DNA of 64,000 nucleotides from Tetrahymena elliotti 4EA (lineage: Eukaryota > Ciliophora > Oligohymenophorea > Hymenostomatida > Tetrahymenidae). Shown here piece after piece: positions 1-14,450 of this stretch. Below the pieces are notes generated by a model that made no database searches, had not been told where the DNA came from, and worked only from the letters and a program-made list of their open reading frames with translations. Location: NCBI GenBank assembly GCA_000231825.2, contig JH720293.1:930001-994000 (forward strand), given 5' to 3'. The translations under genes were made by a program, and so were the position numbers. Within the stretch, counting starts at the first letter, position 1, and every line of letters begins with the position of its first letter.

Positions 1-66
1 TTAAAAGCGATATCAGTTTATTGGGCTAATCAAAATCAGGCTTCTGTTCTAGTTTATCTCTTTGTA
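1..66 (-). CDS. possible exon cut by the left window edge
   Basis: On the minus strand an open stretch runs off the left edge and encodes KLEQKPDFDQPNKLIS with TAG read as Gln. It is preceded by a plausible acceptor (ATATTAG at about 67-73). No domain can be assigned from about 20 residues. It could be part of a gene lying mostly outside the window, or chance. Low confidence. Confidence 0.25.
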
Positions 67-517
67 CTAATATTTAGACTTTAAATCTTGTCTTTGAGTA
101 AAAATATTTAATTATTTAAGCAAAAAAAATCTTGATAAATTATTTTTCCTTTCTTTATTTAAATTTCTTTAATTTTAAATAACACTTTTTTCTAAATTTA
201 AAGCGAAGGTTAATTTGATTAAAAAAACCAGAAATTAATAAAAAGATAAGTACTTAAAATGTAAAGGTTAGTCAGCGAAAGAATTTTGCATTTCTGATAA
301 AGCTCAAAAATGAAGAAATTATAAAAATGAATTTAATGGAAATATTTTCAATTATTTGTTTATTTCAACTTATGATTAGTTTTAACAATTTATTTCATTC
401 CCTACTAATAATTTCATCGAAAAGTACTCTAAAACCTGAATAATTTTCACTTTATTTTGATCTAAAAGAGTCTAAATTTAATAATCTTTAATTTTAGGAA
501 TCTACTTTTTTGAAAAA

Positions 518-671
518 CATTCAATATATAGTATAATACGGGGTCTGGCTCAATCCGTAAAAAATTATTAATTCATAGGGTAATTATTATTATAAAATAA
601 TAATTACCCTATGAATTAATAATTTTTTACGGATTGAGCCAGACCCCGTATTATACTATATATCATTCAAT
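518..671. repeat. 140-bp near-perfect palindrome with 8-bp flanking direct repeats (MITE-like)
   Basis: Bases 524-663 form an inverted repeat with about 70-bp arms; position i pairs with 1187-i, and the only mismatch I see is 592/595 at the centre. The arms contain ACGGGGTCTGGCTCAATCCG, strikingly GC-rich for this DNA. The sequence CATTCAAT occurs at 518-525 and again at 664-671, as expected for an 8-bp target-site duplication, though the left copy overlaps the palindrome by two bases. No coding capacity. Most simply this is a non-autonomous DNA transposon (MITE/foldback) remnant that survived macronuclear development. An unusual assembly join or a large hairpin are alternatives. Confidence 0.7.
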
Positions 672-1418
672 TCTTGAACTTAAAGCTTAAAATAAAAAAT
701 TGTTTTATATGAATTTTTGAGCTAACAAATTAAATAAAATGATATTCTCTTAAAATTATAAATACAAAATATTCTTAAAAAATTAGATAAAGTTTACTAT
801 TTAAATAAATTTAATAAATCAATTTTTAATTTAAGTATCTTTAAAGTTAATAATATCTTTGGCTAATTTTTTCATTTTATTATTGTTGTAAATAATTATT
901 TTTATATATTATATCTTTGTAAAATATGATAAAGAGGAAAGCGTTGCGTTATGTTATTCTAAATTACTTAATTAATTTGATTTAAACATATTTTATTTAA
1001 ATAATGTAGACAGATATTTAAGTCGTGTTAAGTAAAATACCCTATCAAAAATTTTTCACTTTTTTATTAATTGAATTTGAGAATATAAATCATTTAATAC
1101 ATCTTTGTATTTAATGATGAATATTCAATTATTAATAAATATCAAGTGATAAACAATAATTGTAAAAAATTTATGGTTAAAATTTCATTATTTTTGAATT
1201 AAAGATGTTTATTTTTAAAGTAAGCGACACTATCATTTAATTATCAATACACTTTAATAAAAGTGTTAAAAAAATTATATTTCTGCGCTATATTATGAGA
1301 TTCCAGATATTTTTATTTGCTTAGATTTTTACCATATCTTCAGTAATAAATTTAGAGTGATCAATTAATTATTAACTTTGGACAGAATTATTAAATTAAT
1401 AAAGCGAGATAAATAGAA
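672..1418. other. AT-rich intergenic spacer
   Basis: No reading frame longer than a few dozen codons, no RNA gene and no repeat recognised. It presumably contains the promoter and 5' UTR of the gene starting at 1419, but no specific element can be identified. Confidence 0.5.
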
Positions 1419-3723
1419 ATGGTTATGAGAAGTAAATATACTAAGAAATATTATGATGAGCATAGTCCTTCCAAGAGAGTAAGATGGAATTCACCCAAAA
1501 AAGAAGCTCAAGAATCAGATAAAGCAAGCCAAATCCAAAGTTTGCAAACATCTTCAGAATTATCTTTAAGTTAGAGTTAGCATATACAAAATAATTAACT
1601 AGATATTAGCAAAGAACTCGTTTAGAATAAAGAAAGACTCATGAATTTTTTAATAGATAACAATATTGAATTTTAGAAGTTACATCCTAATGAGTATTCA
1701 GCAACAATAAAATTAGTTAATATTAATTAATCACCAGATAATGAAACAAATGAGAATGGAAAGAGTTTATCTCCAATGAAGATATCTTAAAGTTAGGGCT
1801 ATTTTGCATAAAAAGAAAAGGACATAGCAAACATTGCACAGATTAATAAGTAGAATAAGTAACCTTTTATATCAGCTATATTGAATGACATAAAGGCATC
1901 ATAATAGCATGTTGATTTAGCAAATGTTTTTAATATTTCAATGGTGACTGATCCTTCAGTAGATTAAAACTAAAGATTCATTCAATTTTTAAATGAGAAA
2001 TAATGTTAGATTTAAAGAGAATTATAAAATGCAGAGTAACTACTTAGTATTCATAATAAGAACTCCAGCATTAAATAACTTAGAGATAAGCATAATAGTT
2101 AGTTAGTTACTCATAAAAATTTATGTGCTATTTATTTAAGATCTCCTTAAGAATTTAGAAATAAGGCGATTTAATACTTGAAACCTATTTAAAGCACTAT
2201 TATCTCAGGAAAATATTCTAATATAAAGAATAATTCAGATTTAGAAATTTTATATGCCTTACTGTAGAAGTTACTTTTAGATAACTGTGATGCCTAAACT
2301 ATGGAATAGTTTGTAGATGAATAAATTAGGATACAAGCAAAATCTTTGTATAGCTCAGATAACTCCAACATAAAAGGTTCCAATAGATCTGAGAGTCTGA
2401 AAGATTTAGAGAAAAAACTTCCAAGCTCCTTAGTCTATGAAAAGCTAAATTCATTTAAAAAAAGAAACAAAGAAGCAAAATCAAACAAAAAAATCATAAT
2501 AGTATAATAATAAAATTATATAAAATCTGCCTCACCAAGCAAAAGAATCTCCAGGAGCAGTAAGAAATAATTTATCACATAATTACTTTATATTTATAAT
2601 TTTCTAATTAAATTAATAAGGTGATTTAAATAAATCAAGAAATGAAGACCTCAATAAATCAAGTTATTCCAAAAAAGAACACCTAAATAGATCTATTAAT
2701 TCAAAAAAAGATGAGAAATCATATCTAAAAGAAGCTCCTTAAATTTAAATTAACAATAACAAAATATTTTCTATCTTTGGGGGAAGCAATAAGTTAAAGT
2801 AGAATTAAAAATAAAAAAATAATCAAATAAGCTCCCACAGCTTTTGTAATAATTCAAGCACAGCATCATCTTTAAAAGAGAGCTTGCTTCTTGGTAAATC
2901 TTAGTTTTCTAATAATAGCTAGATCAATAAATAAAAAACTACTCAAAAGAATAAAAACTCTTAATTTTCTTTGGGTAATTATTCAAGTAGTAAGCTTGGG
3001 AAAAACTTAAAAATAGAATAAATATATAACAAAACTTATAATTCTGCCAACACACCTAGTCCTTAATGCAATGATATTTCTATAAATTAATATTACTCTT
3101 AATCAACAACCAACAAGTAAGTAGGTAATTTCGATTTCTCTAAAGCTATTAACTAATAGTCTAATAGAAGTTTATCTAACTATAACGAAAGATAAAGTTA
3201 GTCTATTTAAAGTATATTCTTTTCTAATAGAATTCATACAGAAAATACTCCAAAGTCCTAAAAAAGACGTAATTCTAGATCTCTTTCCCCTTCTAAATCT
3301 AAGTAGTTTGCATCATTTGACTCATAAGATAACTCAGTTTCTTCAAGAAGATTAATGAAAGCTTCTGATATATAGAAAGAGTATCAAACAAGCAAATCAC
3401 CATCTCCAAGACGTAAAAAGCTTGCAAACAGTAGCTAAATAATATCTCCTAAAGCAGTTCTCAAATCTTAAGATTTCCAAAGAGAATATGAGAAAATATT
3501 GGTTCAAAATTTTGAAAATTTGAAAAAGCAGTACTCTAAAAGCAAGATTGTAGGAAAGGTAAACGAAAAAATAATCTAAGAAGAATTTACAAAATCTTTA
3601 AAGATCCTAAATTAAAATTTTCATTTACTAAGCAGTGATGAACTAATGAATTACTATGATTTTATATAAAATAAGGCATAAATTTTATACAGATAATTTA
3701 TGAAGCAAAACCAATTCTGGTGA
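1419..3723 (+). CDS. Ser/Asn/Gln/Lys-rich low-complexity protein, function unknown
   Basis: Two exons, 1419-2559 and 2621-3723, separated by a 61-bp GT..AG intron, give a protein of about 747 residues ending at TGA 3721-3723. Lengths add up to whole codons. The protein is hydrophilic, with many TAA/TAG Gln codons, long Ser/Asn/Gln/Lys stretches, and Ser-Pro and Ser-Pro-Ser-Lys/Arg motifs (for example SLSPSKSK and SKSPSPRRKK) that resemble proline-directed phosphorylation sites. No signal peptide, membrane segment or catalytic motif is visible. The last 90 residues are less repetitive and mixed-charge helical, so may be a small folded domain. I do not recognise the family. The start is the first ATG after an AT-rich spacer. 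Confidence 0.8.
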
Positions 3724-4438
3724 AAAAAACTAAAACAGCATTTAATTGAATTTCATTTATTTATTTAAATTCTTAATTGTTTTAAAATATTTTTATATTT
3801 GTTCTCAATATTTTTTCTTTTATGTTCATCAATAAAAAATATCTAAAAAATTTTTTTTAATTTTTGAGCCTGATAAAGAAAGTTTCACTAGGCTCTAAAA
3901 TTAAAATCATTCACTAATAATACTTAATTTCACATAAAATTTATCTTTTGTATCTAGTATCTGGTGGGAGAGAAAGTTTTTATCTGATATGACAGAATAA
4001 ACATATTTTAATTTGTAATTTTTATATTAAATTTATATTGAGAAATGAGTGATATTATGTCCATGATAACTATTTTATCCAAAAAAATCATGAATTAAAT
4101 TTCATAATTGATTTTAGTAATTTTTGTGCAAAGTAGTTGCAATTTCGAAATTTATTACGCAATAAATATGTTCAAAAAATGCTAGAAATACTGATCTCTT
4201 TAAATTATTGCATGTAGTAAGAAGAATAAAATATTATGATATACTCAACATGTAAATATTTTTTTGTCATTTATTTAAATAAAGTTAAAGAACTTACTTG
4301 AGAATTAAGTAATCATTTGTTTGCTTTATAAACACCATAAGTTAAATAAGCGCTACAAATCTTATAAAAGAAGTCTACTCATTTAAATTAAAGAATTAAT
4401 TATTAAAAGCATAAAAAATTAGTGACATAAATATAAAA
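3724..4438. other. AT-rich intergenic spacer
   Basis: No coding frame seen. It contains a short stem (GAGCCT near 3867 pairing with AGGCTC near 3891) shortly after the upstream gene, and a G-rich 9-mer TGGTGGGAG at 3962-3970 that recurs at 7832. Neither can be given a function. Confidence 0.45.
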
Positions 4439-5338
4439 ATGCAAAATAAGTTTAACCATGCTTACAATTTAATTATAACAAGCAAATACTATATGATATA
4501 TCTGAGCACATAACTCATAGCTTCGATTTGTGTTCTTATTTATGTAAAATTTTATCTTGATTACTTTTTTTTAATTTATTTGTTGGCGAAATTTAATTAA
4601 TATGGAACTTATTAAATTTAGATTCTTTAAGATCCAGCAGAGAAGTAATTGATAATTACAATAAAATGATAAGAGTTAAATTATTTTAAAGTTTAAAGAA
4701 ACCAGCAGTTTTAATCATAGAAGTCGTTCTGGCTATTACTATCTTGTTAGACATACTTTTAAGAATAATAAAAGAAAAGAAAGTAGAAATTAAGATGTTA
4801 TTCATTACAATTAGATTTATTTTATATAATTAGGCATTTTTTAATGATTGTTGGAATATAGTAGATATTGTTTCTCTTTTGATAATAACTTCTCTGCTAA
4901 TCATATTTTATTAAAAAGAATATCACTTGTAATACTATTAAAGAAAAACCTTTTTTAGAAAAAAAGTTAGATATTAATTTTTTTATGTTATAGAAGTGAA
5001 ATAGAAATAAGTGAAGGAATGGAAAATGATGACATAATTGGAGTAGTTTTAATATCTTTCAGATATATAGTTCAAATTTTTAGAATATGTGCTTCAATTA
5101 AAAAGTAAATCAATAATCTTGAAACAAAATATTTTATTATATTTTTTTAAGGTAAAACTAAAATAGGATGCTTAATAAAGAAGTCAAAGAAATAAATTTA
5201 TAAGATTTTTAAGTTGAGAATACTAACATAAAAGATATGAATGGAGAAAACTTTTAAAACCATTTAGAAAACATCAATAAAATGAATTCTTAAACAAATA
5301 GAACATAAAATGATAGTACTTTAAATCACAAAAATTGA
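4439..5338 (+). CDS. voltage-sensor-domain-like four-helix membrane protein
   Basis: Exons 4439-4581, 4632-4928, 4994-5104 and 5152-5338 join in phase to about 245 residues; the first donor (GTTGGC) is the least certain. Four hydrophobic helices are visible. S1 is near residues 18-45. S2 (VLIIEVVLAITILLDILLRI) has an acidic residue as in voltage sensors. S3 contains the characteristic WNIVD motif. S4-like SFRYIVQIFRICASIKKQ has Arg/Lys on one face but fewer charges than Hv1. No pore helix or phosphatase domain follows; the C-terminus is a short hydrophilic tail. This architecture matches stand-alone voltage sensors (Hv1/TMEM266-like). Whether it conducts protons is unknown, and the sparse S4 charges favour a divergent sensor. 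Confidence 0.6.
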
Positions 5339-6111
5339 AAAATAAATAAAAAAACATTCTTTAATAATTTATTGTCATTTATAATCTAATATTTATTACT
5401 TCATTAATAGCATAAAATAGATTTTCTAAAATTATCACAAATATTGTATTGATTTCATTTAAAATTAGAGAATAAAAAGAATTTTAATTTCAAATAATAT
5501 AATCTTCCTCACTTTTACTGTTTCAAAACTTCATAAATACTTTTTAAATTTTTAAAGAATTAAAATTATTCTTAGGAAGAGTAAGGACAGAACACTGTCA
5601 AAAAGTAAAAAATTAGTTATACTTATTCAAAAAGTTTTACCTACTTTTTAATTCATATAAATGGAATACATTAGTTTTTTTTAAGTGAGAGTAAAACTAT
5701 TTTTTTGAAAATAAAATAAAATCATAAATATAAAATATTTTCATTTTAAAAAGGTTCTATATTTTATATAATCTTATTTTGAAACCCAATCTATTTCTTA
5801 ATTATTTAGAAATTTTTTTAAAAAAATTAATATTTTTTGTGTGAAATTCACTTTTTTTTAACTTTCTTTTTGGGAATTGAATTATTATTTTAGTATGTTT
5901 TTTAAGAGAAGATATGTAATTCAAAAGTAAAAATAAATTATATAATAGTTATTAAATAAGAATAAGATTAAGAAATTTAATTATAAAATACTAAAACCTT
6001 ATCTTTAAAATGAAAATCTTAGCTTTGAAATTTTTTTATAATTTTAAAGTTAATCTTTGTTTTCGATTTATTCATCTTTTCCAAAATTTTATCCTACTTT
6101 TTAGTTTAGAA
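5339..6111. other. AT-rich intergenic spacer
   Basis: Convergent 3' region between a plus-strand and a minus-strand gene. Apparent plus-strand frames here and up to about 6970 are shadows of the minus-strand gene that follows. Nothing else recognised. Confidence 0.5.
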
Positions 6112-7461
6112 TCAATAATAGTGGTATTTAGTACTATTATTTTAGAAAGTGTATTGTGCACCATTTTATTTTGCTACTTCTTCTCTTATTTAATTATTTG
6201 GAAACAATAAATAGTTTTAATTTGGTAATTAGTTTATCTCTTAGCTTAATTTATTTTATTGAGGTTATGTATATTGTGGATGTTGATTACCTACTTGCTA
6301 TATTGGTTCTTAGGGATAATAGTTGCTATTTTTAATTAATTATTAAAATTATTCATATTTTTCAATTTCTTCGTTTTTATATTATTTGTAAAGAGTTTGC
6401 AGTTCATTCTAAAATTACTTTTCTTGAATATCTTTATCAATTACAACTATTTAAGATGAGGCTTAATTTTTTGCTTAGTTGAAATTTTAAAGTTGCTCAT
6501 TTAAAGACTAATGAACTGCAATATATTATGAGTTATTTTGACTTTTTGTTTATGTTTATAGATCATTAAGTTACTATTGTTCAGGGAAAGAGTGATAAGA
6601 AAAAGAACTTTGAGATAATGGTGTGCCTGTCTTGATTGAAAAAGGAATATCTTACTTTTGATGAATTTTGGCAAGAAAGCTTTGGTCAGATGGAGCACTT
6701 AAATTTTGAGAGTATTAATAAGGACTTTTCTAATCCTAAAATCTCCCTAATGGATGAATATCTTTTTTTTCATCTGATAAGAATGTTTGGTTATTATAAT
6801 TTAAATAGAAATCCTTGTTATGAATTTAAGATAACTAAGCCAGTTAAATATTCAGATCATAAATTTTATCATCACTAGATAGTAGTTAAGCTTCTTAATT
6901 TCGCAAAGATAAAATATATTTATTGCATTTCTCACTATCTTTGTAAGATGTTTAAACAAAGTTTGAAGTGAGAATTTAAATCATATATTTTATACCTTTA
7001 TGCCCATCTACTTTTCTTGCTAAATTGTCAAGTTCATTATTTTTTTCCTTTAAAAACTATTCAATCATCATCAATTATTATTCAATATGATTAGATTCAT
7101 TTTTTTAAATAACCTCAGCTTCTTCTTGAAAAAATTTGAAAAATTCATTAATGATAGTTTAAATCTTTTACTTCAGTTCTCCTACCTATTGAGATAGAGT
7201 TTTTGAATTCGCACGATACTCATAAAACTCTTTTAATTTTAAATAGTTTTAACCAAAAGTGCTATATAATTATCTAACTGTTTTAAGTACATCCTGATAT
7301 GTTTAAGATATGGTTTCTATTTAAGGTTAATCTTTACTATTATAATGAAATTAGTAATGATCATTTATGCATTCTGAGCATAAAGGCATAGAACAGTTAG
7401 GTGTTCTACAAAAATTAGTAATTGGCTTTTATTTATGATAAATGCAAAACTACTCAATCAT
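6112..7461 (-). CDS. B-box-type zinc-finger protein with coiled coil and Gln-rich tail
   Basis: A single minus-strand frame of 450 codons runs from ATG at 7461 to TGA at 6112-6114 with TAA/TAG as Gln (449 residues). Right at the N-terminus lies a Cys/His cluster (FCIYHKQKPI, then CRTPNC, then PLCSECINDH) with the spacing of a B-box zinc finger. It is followed by about 150 residues of predicted coiled coil and about 230 residues of Gln/Asn/Ser-rich low complexity. B-box plus coiled coil is typical of TRIM-like scaffold proteins, but no RING precedes it. A GTATAA near 7000 could start a short intron, although the frame is open without one. Plus-strand frames across 5895-6968 have in-frame TGAs and are antisense artefacts. 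Confidence 0.7.
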
Positions 7462-7998
7462 CTTTGAATTAATTTTTTAAACTTGTGAATATCTTTGTAT
7501 ATTTTTTTTATTTATTTAGATAAGTATTTATTTCTATAAGTAAAAAACTTAATCTAAACAAAAAAATTTCAAATTAAATATTATGTTTTACTTTATTTCT
7601 ATTTTTAAAAGTTTTTTTGATGATAATAAAATGGAAATAACCTGAATATAAATTAAATATTTCACATAAAATTAATCAATTTAGTAGTGAACATATTTGC
7701 TTAATTTACACAAAAATAAACTAGAATATTTGTTTAATAGTTAATTTTATTTTAATTAATTATTTTAATATCAGAAAAATATAGTTTTAGTCTAACATAA
7801 CTTAGTAATTAAACATATAAAAATAAATATTTGGTGGGAGTGGTGAGGGAGGGAAGATAACAGCTTGAAATGTATACAAAATAAATTATTTTTTATTTTA
7901 ATGCAAATCTTAAAATACAAAATAATAGTGACCATGAATCACTTAAGACCCCTATAATAAGAAGAAACAAATAAAAAATAAGAAACTTTTGACTATTA
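7462..7998. other. intergenic spacer with a G-rich tract
   Basis: Divergent promoter region between the B-box gene and the small gene starting at 7999. The only compositional oddity is a G-rich run at 7832-7854 (TGGTGGGAGTGGTGAGGGAG and following) in otherwise AT-rich DNA. A 41-codon frame at about 7878-7998 ends at TGA just before 7999 and is not supported. Confidence 0.45.
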
Positions 7999-8470
7999 AT
8001 GAAGATGAAAAAATTTTAAACTTATAACTTCAACTAACATACATACTAATAATATTCTTTCAAGGATACTGAAAACGAAGAAGAGGAGGAGGAAGATGAA
8101 GAGATTAAAACATAAAATAGCCAGATAAGTAAAGGGCAGGTATCAGAATTATCACTTTCACCAATAGATGTAATATTAGAATGATATTAAAATACTTTAA
8201 TTTCATAACTTTATATTAATTCTAGGTAAAAAGAGAAACTAGAAGAATAGAAAGAGGTAAAAATAAAATTTAATCAATTAGTAAATGCCTTACTAGATCT
8301 GTTATTAAAAAGGATACAGATAGTGTATATGAAGATTTAAAAAGAGAAAATAATCAAAGTTTAAATCTGCTATTAATGATGAAAATAGAGATTCTAAAAA
8401 GAATAATTTAAAATAATCAAAATCAGCCTCAAAACTTATAATAATGATAAAAGAATAAAATATTCCATGA
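7999..8470 (+). CDS. small hydrophilic protein with acidic run, function unknown
   Basis: Exon 7999-8169 encodes an N-terminal segment with an acidic block (EEEEEEDEE) and SELSLSPID. A 56-bp intron (8170-8225) follows. The next exon begins VKRETRRIERGKNK and is strongly basic. The 3' end is ambiguous. A 35-bp GTATAT..AAAG intron near 8313-8347 leads to a basic tail ending at TGA 8468-8470; without it the frame ends at TGA 8445-8447. The product is about 120-150 residues with no recognised domain. Alternating acidic and basic halves suggest a nuclear or scaffold protein, but that is only a guess. Confidence 0.5.
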
Positions 8471-8733
8471 TTATATTTGTAATATTAATATATAATTTAT
8501 TAAAATCATTTAATTATTGATTAATCCTTCAATATACTCTTTAAATTTTTAATTATTTTTTAGAAAAATCATTTATTCATAATAGGTAATTATTATTCAC
8601 AATTACTCATACACTATTTTGTCTAGAAAAAAGTGCTTAAAACAAAAAAAATATAAATAATTAAAAATAAGTTAAAAAAAAAAATCAAATTTACCAAAAT
8701 AAAAAAAAACCTTAACTCAGTTTATTTTAAAGA

Positions 8734-9477
8734 ATGGAATTTAATGGCTGGCTTTATATAGTTGCTACAACTACACAACAAATAATAGAAGCAAATATTG
8801 GTAAAAAGAGATATTAGAATACTTCAAATGTACTTTCTACATATTTTGAGGAAAAATTTGCAAATGGAGGAAGAGCTGAAGATCAATAATTAATTTTCAA
8901 AGTTGGATATAGTGAAAATGGTAAGCTTTATTAAAGAATTAATGATCATCGTAAATCTTTTGGATCTGAATTTTTGTGTGCATTCAAAATCAGAAATCAA
9001 GCAAAGGAGTAAGAAATTCACTAAATGTTTAAAAAAGACAAGAAAAAACTTATCAAATATATGAATGAAAATAGTGAAAAAGGAGCCAAGCTGAATGGCT
9101 ATACAGAACTTTATTATTTATAGGAATTTTAGCGTTTAATGTCTAAAATAAGAAAGATGTTGAAAAAAGGTGATATTATTAAGGCTAGTTAAGAGGAAAT
9201 TTTAAATGAATTTAGAGGAAGAGTAGGATAAAAATATGTAAAAAATAGAATAGAACTGAATCTCAAAGAAAATAATAGAAATAAAATAGATTAATCAAAT
9301 GATAAAAAGACAAAAGATCCAAAATAATAAAAAAAACCTGAAAAACTAAAAGAACCTAGACAAAGAACAGAATCAAATTCTTTGTCTGATAATAAATATA
9401 TTTAAAAGAGTCTACGTTCTGAACTAATACTAAGATAGGATTTAATCTGTTTGCTGTTTGTTAAGAATAATCAATGA
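8734..9477 (+). CDS. GIY-YIG superfamily (T5orf172/MUG113-like) protein
   Basis: Uninterrupted 248-codon frame (247 residues), ATG 8734 to TGA 9475-9477. Residues 4-8 (GWLYI) and the later FKVGYSENGKLYQRINDHR give the pattern of the GIY-YIG nuclease fold as it appears in T5orf172/MUG113 proteins: a first strand, then (K/R)-(I/V)-G-(Y/R), then a conserved Arg on a helix. A second helical segment and a Lys/Glu/Asn-rich C-terminal tail follow. The canonical GIY and YIG triplets are degenerate (WLYI and KVGY), so nuclease activity is uncertain. These domains are common in phages, giant viruses and some protists. Assignment rests on motif spacing seen by eye. Confidence 0.5.
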
Positions 9478-10624
9478 TAAAAAATTTCAAACAAAAACAA
9501 AAAAAAATATTAATATTTTTAGAGAAAAAATAAATTTCAAGATAACAATTTTTATTATTATTCAGAGTATTAAAGTATTTACTTACTTTGTTGTACAACT
9601 ATGTTTTTATTTATAGCCATTTTTTTGAGTTTATCAATTTACTTTTTAAAAATTATTTACCTTTATTTAATTACCTTATCTATCTAGTTATGTTAAGCAA
9701 CCGAAAATACATTTTAGATTATCAAATTTTTAATTAAATAATTATCTTTAATGATAAAAGCTCTAAATTGAAAAATATGAATATAAATTTTTCCTTTGAA
9801 ATTAAATTTATTTTAAAGTAAATTATGATTATTTTATTACAAAAATAATTAAACATAAATACTTGCTATTAATAGTTAAAAAGTCTTATTTACTATAAAA
9901 AAAAATATATTTTTTAAAGAATATTTACGGATTAAAGTAAAAAAAAAAATTAATTATTTTATCATAGTTTCTAAATGATATTAAAATAGTTAAAATCTAA
10001 TATTTATTCTTTATTTAAAAATCAAAAATTTCTTTTTCTATTATTTATGATAATAAATTAAATTTTGAACTATTAATAGAACCAAATTGATTCTTCGTAA
10101 TATTTTTATAAAGTGGAGAGCAAAAAATGGTTCAAAGTAATATTTAAAAAAAGAATAATTCCAGAAAATATTTGATGTTGGGAAATAAAAAATTTAAAAT
10201 GAGTAAAATTCTTTCTTACTTTGAAGAATTAAGAATATTATTTTGTTTTTAATGTAGAAGATTTTCTTAATATTCAGGTTTCCCAAATATTTTTTAAACT
10301 AATTCAACAAGGGTACTTGACTTACTTTTAAATCATCTCTTCCCAATAAAAAATACGAAACTTTAATTCAATAAAATGAAAATTCGTTTTAATTTGTTAT
10401 TTTACAGATATACTTCACCTTTTTTTTTCTAAAAAATAAAATATCTAAAAATTTGTATTTTTTGATTGATATTTAGATAAGATTCTAATTTTAAATAATT
10501 TATAGATCCGATTTTGGGCCTTTAAAATTTGATTTTGCATAATTCAGAAATAAAAAAATACATATCTTTCTAAAAAATTAATATTGAATCAATTTGTTTA
10601 TTGTCTAAAAAATTTAAGTTTCAA
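9478..10624. other. AT-rich intergenic spacer
   Basis: Over 1.1 kb of very AT-rich sequence with many poly-A and poly-T runs. No coding frame or RNA gene is recognised. It precedes a metabolic gene that is clearly less AT-biased. Confidence 0.5.
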
Positions 10625-13032
<2,408 letters not shown>

Positions 13033-14450
13033 TTAAATATTAAAATAAAATATAGTGTATTTTTTGTTTTTTAAACGTTTTGTTAATGAAATAAAAAAAT
13101 ATGAAATCCACATTTTGTAATATCTTTTAAAAATAAGGAGTAAAAAAAGAAAATTAAGTAATATAAAAATAAGCATGATATTGTGAGCTTTAATTGTAGG
13201 TTAAACTCTATAATTTAGTAAAGAAGATTTGTAAAAGTAAATGAGTAAAATTGTACAAGAATATATTACAATTAATTCCTTATATCACCATGAAATTTAA
13301 GTGAAGCTGATTATTTTTACTTACTTAAATTTCAACTATTTATAGTCTTTCTACAGAAAGCTTCTAAAAATTTTAATAGCAATTACCTTAACCAATCTTT
13401 GAATATTTTTTATTTTTTATCAAGAAATTTATAACTAATAATTTACTATGAAGAAAATTAACCATCATTTTCCACATTTTTATTTGATTTAGTTTCAAAT
13501 GATTTTCTTAATGAGTCAAAGTCAATAAATAATTAACTCTATTCATATAAGATTTTATTAGATTCTTTTTCAAATAAAGTAAAGTGAAATATCTAATTAC
13601 TCTGTAATTGAAGTTATAATTTCACAAGTTTAGTTTGAAAACGATGCAAAATTTAACCTACATTTTAACATAAAATTTTTCTCACAATTGCATCAAACAC
13701 AAATAATTGTACTCAGACACAAAAAAAATAACTAAAAATAGAAATTCATTTTGAAGGCTCATGCAGATTTGAACTGGAGTTTTAAAAGAAAACTTTGATA
13801 GTCAATTTTTTAATATGAATTGAGAGAAGAAAAAATACAAGATCAACCAACCAATAATTATTATCTCTATTATTTAGTGGAAATAGTAATAAAATTAATA
13901 TAGATAAGTGATGAGGTTATTTAATAGAAAAAAATAAGAAAAGGTTATGCATTAATTATTTAATTAATAGCAAGTATTTGTAGAAATAAAATTTATATTA
14001 AAATATGAAATAGACTATGCATTTCCAAAAAATATAATTTATATTCAAAGAACCAAAGGAATTGATTTATAGAAATAAACTGCTTGGTTATTATTTGTTG
14101 GATAAGATCTAGTAAATTAATTTAGTCATTGTTATACCCAAATTATATTTTACTTAAAAAATTGAAAAAGCTATTTTTTGTATTTACTATTTTTTTTTAC
14201 TCAATACTCAAAGCTTTCCCATAAAATTTCATTCTTTGAAAAATTATAATTGTTAAAAATTAAAAAAATATAGAAGGCAATTTCAAAAAAGCATTAAACA
14301 ACTAACTATTAAAAGGCTTGAAAAGCTATCAAAAAGTCCATTAAAAATAGGAGTTTTTGAATATCTTTTACTAAAAGTTAACAAAACTAAAAAAATCAAT
14401 TAAAAAATAATAATTAATCAGGACTTTGGCACTTGTTTTTTTAAATCAAA
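13033..14450. other. AT-rich intergenic spacer
   Basis: 1.4 kb without a convincing reading frame on either strand. A TTCAAAT loop near 13765 on the minus strand superficially resembles a tRNA T-arm but no acceptor stem can be formed. Nothing else seen. Confidence 0.5.

Noticed and set aside
5895..6968. Long plus-strand frames, including a hydrophobic 149-codon frame at 6010 and another interrupted by two TGA codons
   Set aside because: They lie antisense to the uninterrupted 450-codon B-box gene at 6112-7461. Gln codons TAA/TAG on one strand create Leu/Ile-rich frames on the other.
13750..13830. tRNA-like T-arm (TTCAAAT loop with a partial stem) on the minus strand
   Set aside because: Only four of five T-stem pairs form and no complementary acceptor stem exists about 70 nt upstream.
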